Below are positions 9,724 to 18,729 of a stretch of DNA of 64,000 nt, one piece after another. Position 1 is the stretch's first letter, and each line of letters opens with the position of its first letter. A program made the translations under genes and the position numbers. The stretch covers positions 124,001 through 188,000 of the forward strand of contig NZ_WXVV01000003.1 of the NCBI RefSeq assembly GCF_013433315.1. The letters are read 5' to 3'. The notes under the pieces were generated by a model. It ran no database searches. It was not told the origin of the DNA and saw only the letters and a program-made list of their open reading frames with translations. The stretch is from Pseudomonas crudilactis (GTDB lineage: Bacteria > Pseudomonadota > Gammaproteobacteria > Pseudomonadales > Pseudomonadaceae).

Positions 9724-9787
9724 TTCGCGAGCAGGCTCGCTCCCACATTGGAATGCATTTCAAAGTGGGAGCGAGCCTGCTCGCGAA
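9724..9787. repeat. REP/REPIN pair
   Basis: Compact convergent pair TTCGCGAGCAGGCTCGCTCCCA and its inverted copy, with an 18-20 base spacer. Confidence 0.85.
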
Positions 9788-9881
9788 GAGGCCAAAACGG
9801 CCAAAACAGGGCGATAAGGTAAACTCCCCTCGCAACAACCCCACCGCACCCTGCGGTTTTCAAGGTTTTCGAGGAGTCAAA

Positions 9882-10787
9882 GTGAGTAACCGAGGTGAGC
9901 AGGCACTGCTCAAACAATCGACCATTCTGATGTTTGCCGTGGCGATTGCCGGGATCGTCACCGGTTTTGTTTCAGGTTCGCAATCCATCCTGTTTGATGG
10001 TTTTTTCTCGCTGATCGCAACGTTCATCAAAGTTCTGATGCTGATCACCGCCAAGCTGATCGCCAAGCAAAGCAATCACCGTTTCCAGTTCGGTTTCTGG
10101 CATCTGGAGCCGATGGTGCTGCTGATCGAAGGCAGCTTCCTGATGTTGATCGCGATCTACGCGTTCCTCAACGGCGTGTTCGGCATCATCAACGGTGGCC
10201 GCGACATCGAGTTGGGGCTGGTGATCATTTATGCCGCGGTGTTTACCGTCGTCGAATTCGCCTACTTCTTCTACGTACGGCAGCGTAATCGCAAGCTCAA
10301 ATCCAGCCTGATCCAGTTCGACAATATCAGCTGGCTGGTGGACGCGATGCTGTCCGTGGGCCTGCTGATCAGTTTTCTCGCGGCGCTGCTGCTCAAGTCT
10401 CAGGGCTATGGCCAGTGGGCGGTGTATGTCGACCCGTTGATCCTGATCGTGCTGGCGCTGACCATGTTGCCACCGGCGTTCAAGATCCTTGGCCCGGCCT
10501 TACGCGATGTGCTCGGGATTGCCCCGGACACGCTGGATGATCAGGTGCGCCAAGTGATGGACGCGGCGAAAACCGAGCATGGTTTCGACGATTACGTGTC
10601 GTACGTGCAGAAGCACGGGCGGGCTCGGTTTATCGAGATTCATGTGGTATTGCCGGCGGATTATGCGCTGAGCAATGTCGGCCAGCTGGATGCGCTGCGC
10701 GAAGAGATTTCGGCGAAGCTGGGCAAGCCGGATGCGGCGCGCTGGCTGACCATCAGCTTTACCGGCGACAAGAAGTGGATCGCCTAG
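9882..10787 (+). CDS. Cation diffusion facilitator family transporter
   Basis: 301 residues with six predicted membrane spans between about residues 15 and 205 and a cytoplasmic C-terminal tail. The start is the GTG at 9882, which has GAGGAG 5-6 nt upstream. CDF transporters export divalent metals by proton antiport. The usual metal-site pairs D/HxxxD appear here as S35-x3-D39 and S150-x3-D154, keeping the second Asp but replacing the first ligand with Ser, so metal preference cannot be assumed. The protein belongs with the predicted Co/Zn/Cd transporters lacking a long His-rich loop. Confidence 0.82.
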   Translation: MSNRGEQALLKQSTILMFAVAIAGIVTGFVSGSQSILFDGFFSLIATFIKVLMLITAKLIAKQSNHRFQFGFWHLEPMVLLIEGSFLMLIAIYAFLNGVFGIINGGRDIELGLVIIYAAVFTVVEFAYFFYVRQRNRKLKSSLIQFDNISWLVDAMLSVGLLISFLAALLLKSQGYGQWAVYVDPLILIVLALTMLPPAFKILGPALRDVLGIAPDTLDDQVRQVMDAAKTEHGFDDYVSYVQKHGRARFIEIHVVLPADYALSNVGQLDALREEISAKLGKPDAARWLTISFTGDKKWIA

Positions 10788-10804
10788 CGACCGCATAACG
10801 GCCA

Positions 10805-10898
10805 TTCACGAGCAGGCTCGCTCCCACATTGAATTGCGCTGAACACACTATTTGTGAGCAGCACAAAATCAACTGTGGGAGCGAGCCTGCTCGCGAAA
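10805..10898. repeat. REP/REPIN pair
   Basis: Convergent arms with one mismatch in the left arm (TTCACGAGC) and a 50-base spacer, between two convergent genes. Confidence 0.85.
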
Positions 10899-10910
10899 GC
10901 GATCTATAAG

Positions 10911-12044
10911 TCAGCGGAGATATTCAGCAATGCCGCTATAGCAAGTCGCCAAGTGATACGGCGTAGTTGAAGGCATGTCCTTACGGCTAACCTCGCCCAA
11001 CTCATCCCGGCACTCATGCCAGCCACCGGCATGCAGGAATCGCTGCTGCAACGCCTGCAACTGGCGCAGCACCACCGCCTCACTGCCCTGACGCAACGTC
11101 AGCGCGCGCAGATATTCCGCCTGAGCCCAGATCCGCTGAGTCGAGTCTCGCGGGCGTCCATCCGTTTCCAGATCAAGCATCGCCCGCACCGCACCGGATG
11201 GCTGCACCACACCGTATTGCTCGGTGAAGGCAAACGCCCGGCCGAGCGCTGCGTGCAGTTTCGAACCACGCAGCAACGGCGACGACTCCAGCAGGAAATA
11301 CCATTCGAACTGGTGCCCCGGCTCATACCAGTTATCCACAGCGCCAAGCGGCTTTTCCATCAACACACCATATTGCGGATCGACGAACTGCTTGTGCATG
11401 GCTGTGCATAACTCCAGCAATGCCTTCTGCGTCTGGGCATCTTCACGAACGGCAAGCGTAGCGAGGAAAGCTTCGGCCAGGTGCATCAACGGGTTCTGTA
11501 GTGGCCCGGTTTGCAGGGTCATCCAGTCGCGTTCCAGACAGGCTTCGTACAAGCCATCGCCGGTGGCAAAGCGTCGGCCGATGATTTCCAGTGCTGCATT
11601 CAACGTCGACTCGACCAGCGGGTCGCGGGACTTTGCCCAGTAATGCGCGCAGGCAAACAGGATAAAGGCGTGGGTGTAGAGATCCTTGCGCTGATCCAGC
11701 GGCTTGCCCTGCGCATCGATGCTGTAGAACCAGCCACCATGCTCGGCGTCATGAAAGTGCTGTTGCAAGGAGCGGAACAGCGCCGCGGCACGAACCTCAG
11801 CGTTATCCACAACCCCGATCAGGCTTGAAAACAGATACAGCTGCCGCGCGCAGGCCATCGCCCGATAGCGCTGCGGTGGCAGCGGCTGATGCGCGGCGTC
11901 CAGCGCCTCGTAGGGCAATGCCATGTCGGCATTCCAGCCCGGGCCTTGCCATAGCGGCACGATCACGTTGACGAAGTGCTGTTGCACGTCGCCGAACAGG
12001 GCGGTCAATTCAGGCAGGGAGGTGGAGCGGGAAGCGTGGGGCAT
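10911..12044 (-). CDS. AGE-family sugar epimerase/isomerase
   Basis: 377 residues. The sequence pattern is that of the N-acylglucosamine 2-epimerase/mannose isomerase (alpha/alpha)6-barrel family: LYTHAFILFACAHYW in the middle, the QNPLMHLAEAFLATL helix, EPGHQFEWYFLLE carrying candidate catalytic His, and QAEYLRALTL near the end. Family members interconvert aldose and ketose sugars or epimerise at C2; pseudomonad homologues are often annotated as mannose/glucose isomerases. No sugar operon surrounds it, so the substrate is unknown. It is transcribed toward the cation transporter. Confidence 0.82.
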   Translation of the reverse strand: MPHASRSTSLPELTALFGDVQQHFVNVIVPLWQGPGWNADMALPYEALDAAHQPLPPQRYRAMACARQLYLFSSLIGVVDNAEVRAAALFRSLQQHFHDAEHGGWFYSIDAQGKPLDQRKDLYTHAFILFACAHYWAKSRDPLVESTLNAALEIIGRRFATGDGLYEACLERDWMTLQTGPLQNPLMHLAEAFLATLAVREDAQTQKALLELCTAMHKQFVDPQYGVLMEKPLGAVDNWYEPGHQFEWYFLLESSPLLRGSKLHAALGRAFAFTEQYGVVQPSGAVRAMLDLETDGRPRDSTQRIWAQAEYLRALTLRQGSEAVVLRQLQALQQRFLHAGGWHECRDELGEVSRKDMPSTTPYHLATCYSGIAEYLR

Positions 12045-12130
12045 GGGCGGACGTCGTCACGGGCTGGGGCGATTGCGCGACATGGTAGCAGAGAGACCGG
12101 CCTGAGCGATGTGGTGTCTGTCAGACCGCC

Positions 12131-12205
12131 TTCGCGAGCAGGCTCGCTCCCACAGTGGATTTGCAGCGTACACAAAACCTGTGGGAGCGAGCCTGCTCGC
12201 GAAGA
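12131..12205. repeat. REP/REPIN pair
   Basis: TTCGCGAGCAGGCTCGCTCCCA followed after about 30 bases by the inverted arm. Confidence 0.85.
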
Positions 12206-12227
12206 GGCCAGTGCAGGCGCTAAAAGA

Positions 12228-12800
12228 TCAGCCGGCCAGCAACCAGGCCCCAGTCACTGCCGAAGCCGCTCCGGCCAAGCGCACCAACGGTGCAGCCGCC
12301 TGAGGCAGAAAACGCACCACGCCATAACCCGCTGCATGCAGCGCTGCTGTCGCAGCCACGAAACCCGCCGCATACGCCCATGGACTGCTCATGTCCGGCA
12401 GCTCCAAGCCATGCGCCACACCGTGGAACAACGCAAACACCGCCGTCGCCACCACCGCCATGACCAACGGTGGACGCACCGCCAGCGCTACCGCCAGACC
12501 CAACGCCAGCACCGACGCGGCAATCCCGCTTTCCAGCGCCGGCAGTTCCAGCCCTTCAAACCCGAGCAGGCCGCCAATCAACATGGTGCCGACAAACGTG
12601 CAGGGCAGCGCCCAACGCGCAGCGCCTTGCTGCTGCGCTGCCCACAACCCAACAGCAATCATCGCCAACAAATGGTCGAGGCCACCGATCGGGTGGCTGA
12701 TACCGGCGATCAAACCACTGTCGCCATGCCCCGGGTGTGCGAAGGCCAATGCCGGGGTCAGCAACAGCGCCACGGCGCCAAGAATACGTTTGAGTGTCAT
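12228..12800 (-). CDS. ureJ: HupE/UreJ family nickel-related membrane protein
   Basis: 190 residues: signal peptide (cut near AFA-HPGHG) followed by about six membrane helices. The family motif HPIGGLDHLLAM lies near residue 37, and further His residues occur in FHGVAHGLELP. HupE/UreJ proteins are thought to pass Ni2+ across the inner membrane for urease or hydrogenase; here the neighbours ureG, ureF and ureE point to urease. Last gene of the ureE-F-G-J block, 27 nt after ureG. Confidence 0.88.
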   Translation of the reverse strand: MTLKRILGAVALLLTPALAFAHPGHGDSGLIAGISHPIGGLDHLLAMIAVGLWAAQQQGAARWALPCTFVGTMLIGGLLGFEGLELPALESGIAASVLALGLAVALAVRPPLVMAVVATAVFALFHGVAHGLELPDMSSPWAYAAGFVAATAALHAAGYGVVRFLPQAAAPLVRLAGAASAVTGAWLLAG

Positions 12801-12827
12801 GGATAAGCTTCCTTGTTGATCAGTGAA

Positions 12828-13442
<615 letters not shown>

Positions 13443-13454
13443 CGAGTGTTTCTC

Positions 13455-14129
13455 CTAAGAACGGAAGAGGCGGCTGTACTGGCGCTCATGGGCCATGCAC
13501 GCCAGGGACAGACCGAACGCGGCGCTGCCCATGTGTTCGGGGTTGATTCGGCTGGCGTCCTGCTGTGCTTGTTGCAGCAGCGGCAGCAGCTCGCTGGTCA
13601 GGCGCTGGGCGGCCTGCTGGCCCAGCGGCAGGGTTTTCATCAATACAGCGAGCTGGTTTTCCAGCCAGCTCCACAGCCACGCGGCGAGGGCGTCCTGCGG
13701 GCTGATGCCCCAGGCGCGCGCGGCCAGTGCCCAGCACAGGGCCAGATGCGGTTCAGTGCATTGATCGAGAAAATCGCGGGCCGGCGCGTCGAGTTCCGGC
13801 AAGCCGTTGAGCAACTGCTGCAACGAATAGCCCATCTGCCGACTCTCCAGATGCAACTCGCGGGTCTCGCGACTGGCGCGGTGGCTCTCACAGTGGGTCA
13901 GCAACTCGCTCCAGTTTTCATCCGCCGCCGCTTGGCAATGCGCAAGCAACAACGGCGCCTCAAAGCGCGACAGATTCAGCAGCAACTGATCACTGATCCA
14001 GCGGCGGGCGTCGTCCGGGTTTTTCACCCGGCCGTTATCCACCGCCATTTCCAGGCCTTGCGAATAGCTGTAGCCGCCAATCGGCAATTGCGGACTGGCC
14101 AGGCGCAGCAGCGCCCAGGCCGGATTCAC
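13455..14129 (-). CDS. ureF: Urease accessory protein UreF
   Basis: 224 residues, all-helical. It starts WALLRLASPQLPIGGYSYSQGLE, the conserved N-terminus of UreF, and keeps the C-terminal SSAAFGL-like segment. UreF bridges UreD-bound urease and the GTPase UreG. Its start overlaps the ureE stop by 4 nt, so translation is coupled. Confidence 0.95.
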   Translation of the reverse strand: MNPAWALLRLASPQLPIGGYSYSQGLEMAVDNGRVKNPDDARRWISDQLLLNLSRFEAPLLLAHCQAAADENWSELLTHCESHRASRETRELHLESRQMGYSLQQLLNGLPELDAPARDFLDQCTEPHLALCWALAARAWGISPQDALAAWLWSWLENQLAVLMKTLPLGQQAAQRLTSELLPLLQQAQQDASRINPEHMGSAAFGLSLACMAHERQYSRLFRS

Positions 14130-14626
14130 AGGCGTACGCCGAACTGATGGAGTTTCGGCGCGTAATTGAAGTCTTCGTCGCCGTGGCGTGAATGGTGATG
14201 GCCGCCGCCATAGGCACCGTGTTCCGGCTGGAACGGTGCCTCAATGGCTTCAACCTGTGCGCCGAGTTGTTCGAGCATGGCTTTGAGCACGTAATCGTCG
14301 AGCAGACGCAGCCACCCATCGCCTACCTGCAACGCAACGTGGCGATTACCCAAGTGATAAGCAGCACGAGTCAGCTCGAAAGCATTGGCGCAGGTGACGT
14401 GCAGCAGTTGCTCGGGGCGGGCGCAGACGCGGACGATGCGCCCGTCTTCGGCTTGCAGACATTCGCCATCGAACAGCGGCGGCTGACCGCGCTCCAAAAA
14501 CAACCCGACGTCTTCGCCTTCGGCACTGAAACAGCGCAGACGGCTTTTGCTCCGAGCTTCGAAGGTCAGGTGCAACTCGGCGGCCCAGACGGGTTGAGGG
14601 TCGATTCTGCGGTGAATCACCAGCAT
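14126..14626 (-). CDS. ureE: Urease accessory nickel metallochaperone UreE
   Basis: 166 residues. The N-terminal peptide-binding domain starts MLVIHRRID; the metal-binding domain includes the GNRHVALQ region with the conserved dimer-interface His. The C-terminal tail is His-rich (GGGHHHSRHGDEDFNY), as expected of a nickel carrier. The ATG at 14626 is chosen because GGAAG lies 7 nt upstream and the promoter would initiate near 14651. A TTG 24 nt upstream would extend it by 8 residues but sits at the predicted transcript start. First gene of ureE-F-G-J. Confidence 0.93.
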   Translation of the reverse strand: MLVIHRRIDPQPVWAAELHLTFEARSKSRLRCFSAEGEDVGLFLERGQPPLFDGECLQAEDGRIVRVCARPEQLLHVTCANAFELTRAAYHLGNRHVALQVGDGWLRLLDDYVLKAMLEQLGAQVEAIEAPFQPEHGAYGGGHHHSRHGDEDFNYAPKLHQFGVRL

Positions 14627-14662
14627 CGGAAAGCTTCCAGCTATGGACAATACTCTGGCTAG

Positions 14663-14678
14663 AGCAAGGGCCTTGCCA
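14663..14678 (-). promoter_or_regulatory. Sigma-54-like promoter of ureEFGJ
   Basis: On the minus strand TGGCAAGGCCCTTGCT differs from TGGCACG-N4-TTGCW at one position and keeps GG-N10-GC exactly. The start site would be near 14651, leaving a leader of about 25 nt before ureE. Confidence 0.7.
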
Positions 14679-14927
14679 ATCGGACGAGATGTAGGAAATC
14701 CCTGTCGGAGCGTAGTGGATGTTTCAAGATGTTGCGGGAATATGGAAGGTTTTGGTGCGTGAAGATTTTTTAATGCACCAAATGGAGGCCGATGCGCCGA
14801 ACCAAATGTGGGAGCGAGCTTGCTCGCGAATGCAGTGGATCAGAAATATAGATGTTGACTGACACGACGCCTTCGCGAGCAAGCTCGCTCCCACAGGGGA
14901 ATCTGGTGTGTCAGTCATAAAAGGGAG
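14679..14927. other. Intergenic region upstream of ureE
   Basis: No gene seen. It contains the REP pair at 14807-14896; the rest is featureless. Confidence 0.6.
14807..14896. repeat. REP/REPIN pair
   Basis: TGTGGGAGCGAGCTTGCTCG and its inverted copy around a 45-base spacer. Confidence 0.85.
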
Positions 14928-15560
14928 TTACTCGGTACTGCCCAGCCCTTGCCAGTGCTTGAGCCCGATAAAGATGAAGCGCAACTGCTGGGTGATCTTC
15001 GCCTGCGGCGTCAGATGCTCCGGCAGGGCTTCAGCGGTTGGGTCGATGATGTCCGGGAGGGTGGCAAACACCGACTTGACGATCAAGTCTGCGATTACGC
15101 TCAGGCCGGCGGCATCCAGGTGCTGCAGCTTGGGCATCAGCTTCAGGTCAGCAGCCAGGTCGGAACTGATGTTCTCGCGCAAGCGACCGATCGCCTGACG
15201 CACCGGCAGCGAACCGCCGTACTGCTCACGCGCCAGAAACAGGAATTGCGAGCGATTGGCGCTGACCACGTCGAGGAAGATCCGCACCGAAGCATCAATA
15301 ATGCCGCCCATGACGAATTCGTTGTGCCGCACCAGGCGAATGGTTTCGCGGAAGGTCTGGCCGACTTCGCTGACGAGCACCAAACCGAGCTCATCCATAT
15401 CGGCAAAATGCCGGTAAAAACCGGTGGGCACGATCCCGGCGGTTTTGGTCACTTCGCGCAGGCTCAGGCTGCCGAATCCTCGGCCGCTTTCCATCAGGTG
15501 GCGGGCAGCGTCCATCAGGGCGTTGCGGGTCTGTTGTTTCTGTTCGGCGCGGGGCAGCAT
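14928..15560 (-). CDS. TetR-family transcriptional regulator, FabR/DesT-like
   Basis: 210 residues. The N-terminal HTH is RAEQKQQTRNALMDAARHLM then GSLSLREVTKTAGIVPTGF with YRHFADMDELG, closely matching the FabR/DesT group, which control unsaturated fatty acid synthesis in response to acyl-CoA. The C-terminal ligand domain begins near residue 75. The ATG at 15560 fits the family start; the frame is open a further 12 codons upstream. No fatty-acid gene is adjacent, so a regulon cannot be assigned. A bidirectional hairpin lies behind the start. Confidence 0.83.
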   Translation of the reverse strand: MLPRAEQKQQTRNALMDAARHLMESGRGFGSLSLREVTKTAGIVPTGFYRHFADMDELGLVLVSEVGQTFRETIRLVRHNEFVMGGIIDASVRIFLDVVSANRSQFLFLAREQYGGSLPVRQAIGRLRENISSDLAADLKLMPKLQHLDAAGLSVIADLIVKSVFATLPDIIDPTAEALPEHLTPQAKITQQLRFIFIGLKHWQGLGSTE

Positions 15561-15681
15561 CGCAAGGTGGTTTCTTCGGCAAGACAAGCGCCGCACTCTA
15601 GCAAATCGGCTTTATCGGCGTCGAACGGCGGGGCAGTAAAGCGAGGGTTTTTACGGGGCGTTTACCAAAACCTGAAAAGTC

Positions 15682-15712
15682 AAAAGCCCAATCCGTCGAT
15701 TGGGCTTTTTTT
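15682..15712. terminator. Bidirectional rho-independent terminator
   Basis: AAAAGCCCAATC, loop CGTC, GATTGGGCTTTT and further T. On the minus strand it follows the repetitive secreted-protein gene; the T-run is longer on the plus strand. Confidence 0.88.
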
Positions 15713-15728
15713 CTGGGCCACCATGGGC

Positions 15729-16151
15729 TCAGCTCACAGCGCTGTTGCGTTCGATCACACGGTCACCACCACCTTCGGCAACCGCCTGGCCTTGTGGGGT
15801 TTTGTCGTAGCCGTCTTCAACCAGACCTTTTTCTTCGAGGCGGTTGCGACCGTTTTCAGCGACAGCCTGACCTTGTGGAGTTTTGTCGTAGCCGTCTTCG
15901 ACCAGACCTTTTTCTTCCAGACGATTGCGACCGTTTTCTGCTACCGACTGACCCTGTGGGGTTTTGTCGTAACCATCTTCAGCCAGGGTCTGACCTTGTG
16001 GCGTTTTGTCATAGCCATCTTCGGCGAGGGTTTGGCTGAACACCGAGTGGCTGTCTTTTACTTGTGGAGTGGCCTGGTCGGCAGCCGGCAGGGCGAACGC
16101 CGTGCTGGCCAGCATCGAGAGGGTAAGACTAAGCAGTAATTGGCGTTTCAT
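15729..16151 (-). CDS. Small secreted protein made of tandem AEDGYDKTPQGQ repeats
   Basis: 140 residues. MKRQLLLSLTLSMLASTAFA is a clear Sec signal peptide. The mature part is built almost wholly of repeats: two copies of TLAEDGYDKTPQGQ, two copies of a longer unit (AENGRNRLEEKGLVEDGYD then KTPQGQ), and a degenerate last copy, AEGGGDRVIE. The repeats are strongly charged with no hydrophobic core, which suggests a disordered or calcium-binding-like periplasmic/extracellular peptide. Function unknown. The ATG at 16151 has AAGGAG just upstream. The DNA repeats are near-identical, so copy number may vary between strains. Confidence 0.8.
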   Translation of the reverse strand: MKRQLLLSLTLSMLASTAFALPAADQATPQVKDSHSVFSQTLAEDGYDKTPQGQTLAEDGYDKTPQGQSVAENGRNRLEEKGLVEDGYDKTPQGQAVAENGRNRLEEKGLVEDGYDKTPQGQAVAEGGGDRVIERNSAVS

Positions 16152-16536
16152 GATGGGTTGCTCCTTGGGAGGGCGATAAAGTGGGTACGAGGGCAATGCT
16201 ACTCTCGATAAGTCGATATAAAAGTTCATAAACGCAATGGTAATAATCAACAGAATTGATTGTTCTGCCGGGAGGCTCTAGATCGGGCCTTTCAGAGCAG
16301 CGGTTTTGCACCGGGGTGGGTATTTCCGACTCACTCGCGCCTCGCAAAAGTGCGGGTCGCGGTAACACTGTTCGACTGATCGGTCAGATTTCGCGCGACT
16401 TTTTGCGCCTTAATCGACCTTTCGATTAAACCTGCGGCTGGTTTGCCAGTCGTAGATTTCATGAGGGCCGCTTTGGCCCGCCGTTTCAGCCGTACGCCGC
16501 AGTTTGTGCGTGCGGTCGTGATCAGGAGCTTTGTGC
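16152..16536. other. Divergent intergenic region with a palindrome
   Basis: About 385 bases between the repetitive secreted protein (minus) and asmA (plus). No gene is seen. A perfect inverted repeat, TTAATCG-ACCTTT-CGATTAA, is at 16410-16429, about 107 bases before asmA, and could be an operator. Confidence 0.5.
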
Positions 16537-18612
16537 ATGACGCGCACTGGAAAAATCTTCAGCTGGACCTTCGCCATCCTCGTGCTGCTACTGGCCGTGC
16601 TGGTGTTGATCATCGTGTTCTTCGACTGGAACCGGATCAAACCGCCGCTCAACGCCAAAGTCTCGGAAGAACTGCACCGACCGTTTGCTATTAACGGCAA
16701 CCTCGCGGTGATCTGGCAGCGCGAACCCGACGAGGGCGGCTGGCGTGCGTGGGTGCCGTGGCCGCATGTGGTCGCCGAGGACTTGAGCCTGGGCAACCCG
16801 GACTGGTCGAAGAAAGCGCAAATGGTCACGCTCAAACGCGTTGAGCTGCGTATCTCGCCGCTGGCATTGCTGGCGCAACGGGTGGTGATTCCGCGCATCG
16901 ACCTGACCGAACCCAATGCCCAGTTGCAGCGCCTGGCCGATGGCCGCGCCAACTGGACGTTCAAGTTCGATCCGAAAGACCCGAACGCTGAGCCGTCGAA
17001 TTGGGTCGTCGACATCGGCTCCATCGGTTTCGACAAGGGTCATGTCACCCTCGACGATCAAACGCTCAAGACCAATCTCGATGTGCTGATCGATCCGTTG
17101 GGCAAGCCGATCCCGTACAGCGACATCGTCGGTGCCAAAGCGGCGAAAACCGCGCAGGACAAGGGCGGCGCACCGCAGGATTATGCGTTTGCCCTAAAGG
17201 TCAAAGGCCAATATCACGGCCAGAACCTCACCGGCCAAGGCAAGATTGGCGGGCTGCTGGCGTTGCAGGACGCGAGCAAGCCATTCCCGTTGCAGGCTCA
17301 GGCAAAGATCGGCGACACCAGCATCGAACTGGCTGGCACGCTGACCGATCCACTGAATCTTGGCGCGCTCGATCTGCGCTTGAAACTGGCCGGGGCCAGC
17401 CTCGGCAATCTCTATCCTTTAACCGGCGTGACCCTGCCGGACACGCCGCCGTACGCTACCGACGGCCATTTGATCGCCAAGCTGCATGACGCGGCCGGGG
17501 CGAAATTCACCTACGAGCAGTTCAACGGCAAGATCGGCAGCAGTGACATTCATGGCGACCTGACCTACGTTGCCAGCCAGCCACGGCCAAAGCTCAGCGG
17601 CGCGTTGCTCTCCAATCAACTGCTGTTCGCTGACCTCGCACCGCTGATCGGCGCCGACTCCAATGACAAGCAAAAGGCCCGCGGCGGCGAGAGCAAGCAA
17701 CCGGCGGACAAAGTGCTGCCGGTAGAGGAGTTCAAGACTGACCGCTGGCGCGCGATGGATGCCGACGTCGAGTTCACCGGCAAGCGCATCGTCCACAGCG
17801 AAAAACTGCCGTTCAACGACCTCTATACCCACCTGAAACTCAACGACGGCGAACTGAGCCTGGAGCCTCTGCGCTTCGGTGTGGCCGGCGGCAATCTCGA
17901 TGCACAGATTCGCCTCAACGGTCGCACCGAACCGCTGGAGGGCCGCGCCAAACTGACCGCGCGCCGCTTCAAGCTCAAGGAGTTGTTCCCGACCTTTGAG
18001 CCAATGAAGACCAGTTTCGGTGAGCTCAATGGCGACGCCGATATCAGCGGGCGCGGCAACTCGGTCGCCAAGCTGCTGGGCGGTGCCAACGGCAAATTGA
18101 AGATGCTGATCAACGATGGCGCGATCAGTCGTGAGCTGATGGAACTGGCCGGGCTCAACGTCGGTAACTATGTGGTCGGCAAGATCTTTGGCGACAAGGA
18201 AGTGAAGATCAACTGCGCAGCGGCGGACTTCGACATCAAGACCGGCCTGGCAACGACGCAGCTGTTTGTCTTCGATACCGAGAACGCGATCATTTATATC
18301 GACGGCACCGCGAACATGGCCACCGAGCAACTGGATCTGACGGTGACGCCGGAATCCAAGGGCTGGCGGTTGATTTCCCTGCGCTCGCCGCTGTATGTGC
18401 GTGGCAAGTTCATCAAGCCGGATGCTGGCGTGAAGGCTGTGCCGCTGATGTTGCGCGGGGCAGGGATGGTTGCGTTGGGTGTGATTGCAGCACCAGCGGC
18501 GGGGCTGTTGGCGCTGGTGGCGCCGAGTGGTGGCGAGCCGAATCAGTGTGCGCCGTTGCTGGAGCAGATGAAGTCGGGCAAGGCGCCGGTCACCGTCAAA
18601 CCGACTAAATAG
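16537..18612 (+). CDS. AsmA family protein
   Basis: 691 residues. A single N-terminal membrane anchor (about residues 10-32) is followed by a long periplasmic domain. It starts with the AsmA pattern DWNRIKPPLNAKVSEELHRP and ends with the conserved C-terminal block LDLTVTPESKGWRLISLRSP, then PLYVRGKFIKPD. AsmA-like proteins are repeating-beta-groove bridges linked to outer-membrane lipid or phospholipid homeostasis; which member this is cannot be told here. The ATG at 16537 is preferred over a TTG 6 nt earlier because AGGAG lies 8 nt upstream. Monocistronic, followed by a REP pair. Confidence 0.88.
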   Translation: MTRTGKIFSWTFAILVLLLAVLVLIIVFFDWNRIKPPLNAKVSEELHRPFAINGNLAVIWQREPDEGGWRAWVPWPHVVAEDLSLGNPDWSKKAQMVTLKRVELRISPLALLAQRVVIPRIDLTEPNAQLQRLADGRANWTFKFDPKDPNAEPSNWVVDIGSIGFDKGHVTLDDQTLKTNLDVLIDPLGKPIPYSDIVGAKAAKTAQDKGGAPQDYAFALKVKGQYHGQNLTGQGKIGGLLALQDASKPFPLQAQAKIGDTSIELAGTLTDPLNLGALDLRLKLAGASLGNLYPLTGVTLPDTPPYATDGHLIAKLHDAAGAKFTYEQFNGKIGSSDIHGDLTYVASQPRPKLSGALLSNQLLFADLAPLIGADSNDKQKARGGESKQPADKVLPVEEFKTDRWRAMDADVEFTGKRIVHSEKLPFNDLYTHLKLNDGELSLEPLRFGVAGGNLDAQIRLNGRTEPLEGRAKLTARRFKLKELFPTFEPMKTSFGELNGDADISGRGNSVAKLLGGANGKLKMLINDGAISRELMELAGLNVGNYVVGKIFGDKEVKINCAAADFDIKTGLATTQLFVFDTENAIIYIDGTANMATEQLDLTVTPESKGWRLISLRSPLYVRGKFIKPDAGVKAVPLMLRGAGMVALGVIAAPAAGLLALVAPSGGEPNQCAPLLEQMKSGKAPVTVKPTK

Positions 18613-18630
18613 TCGGTGCCCGTAAGGGCC

Positions 18631-18716
18631 TCTTCGCGAGCAGGCTCGCTCCCACATTTGACCGCATCCACCAGAAGGAATGCGGTCGAGTGTGGGAGCG
18701 AGCCTGCTCGCGAAAG
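18631..18716. repeat. REP/REPIN pair
   Basis: Convergent arms with a spacer that is itself partly symmetric (GACCGCATcC...GgAATGCGGTC), so the whole element can fold into one long hairpin. Confidence 0.85.
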
Positions 18717-18729
18717 AGGTTTGGAAGGG

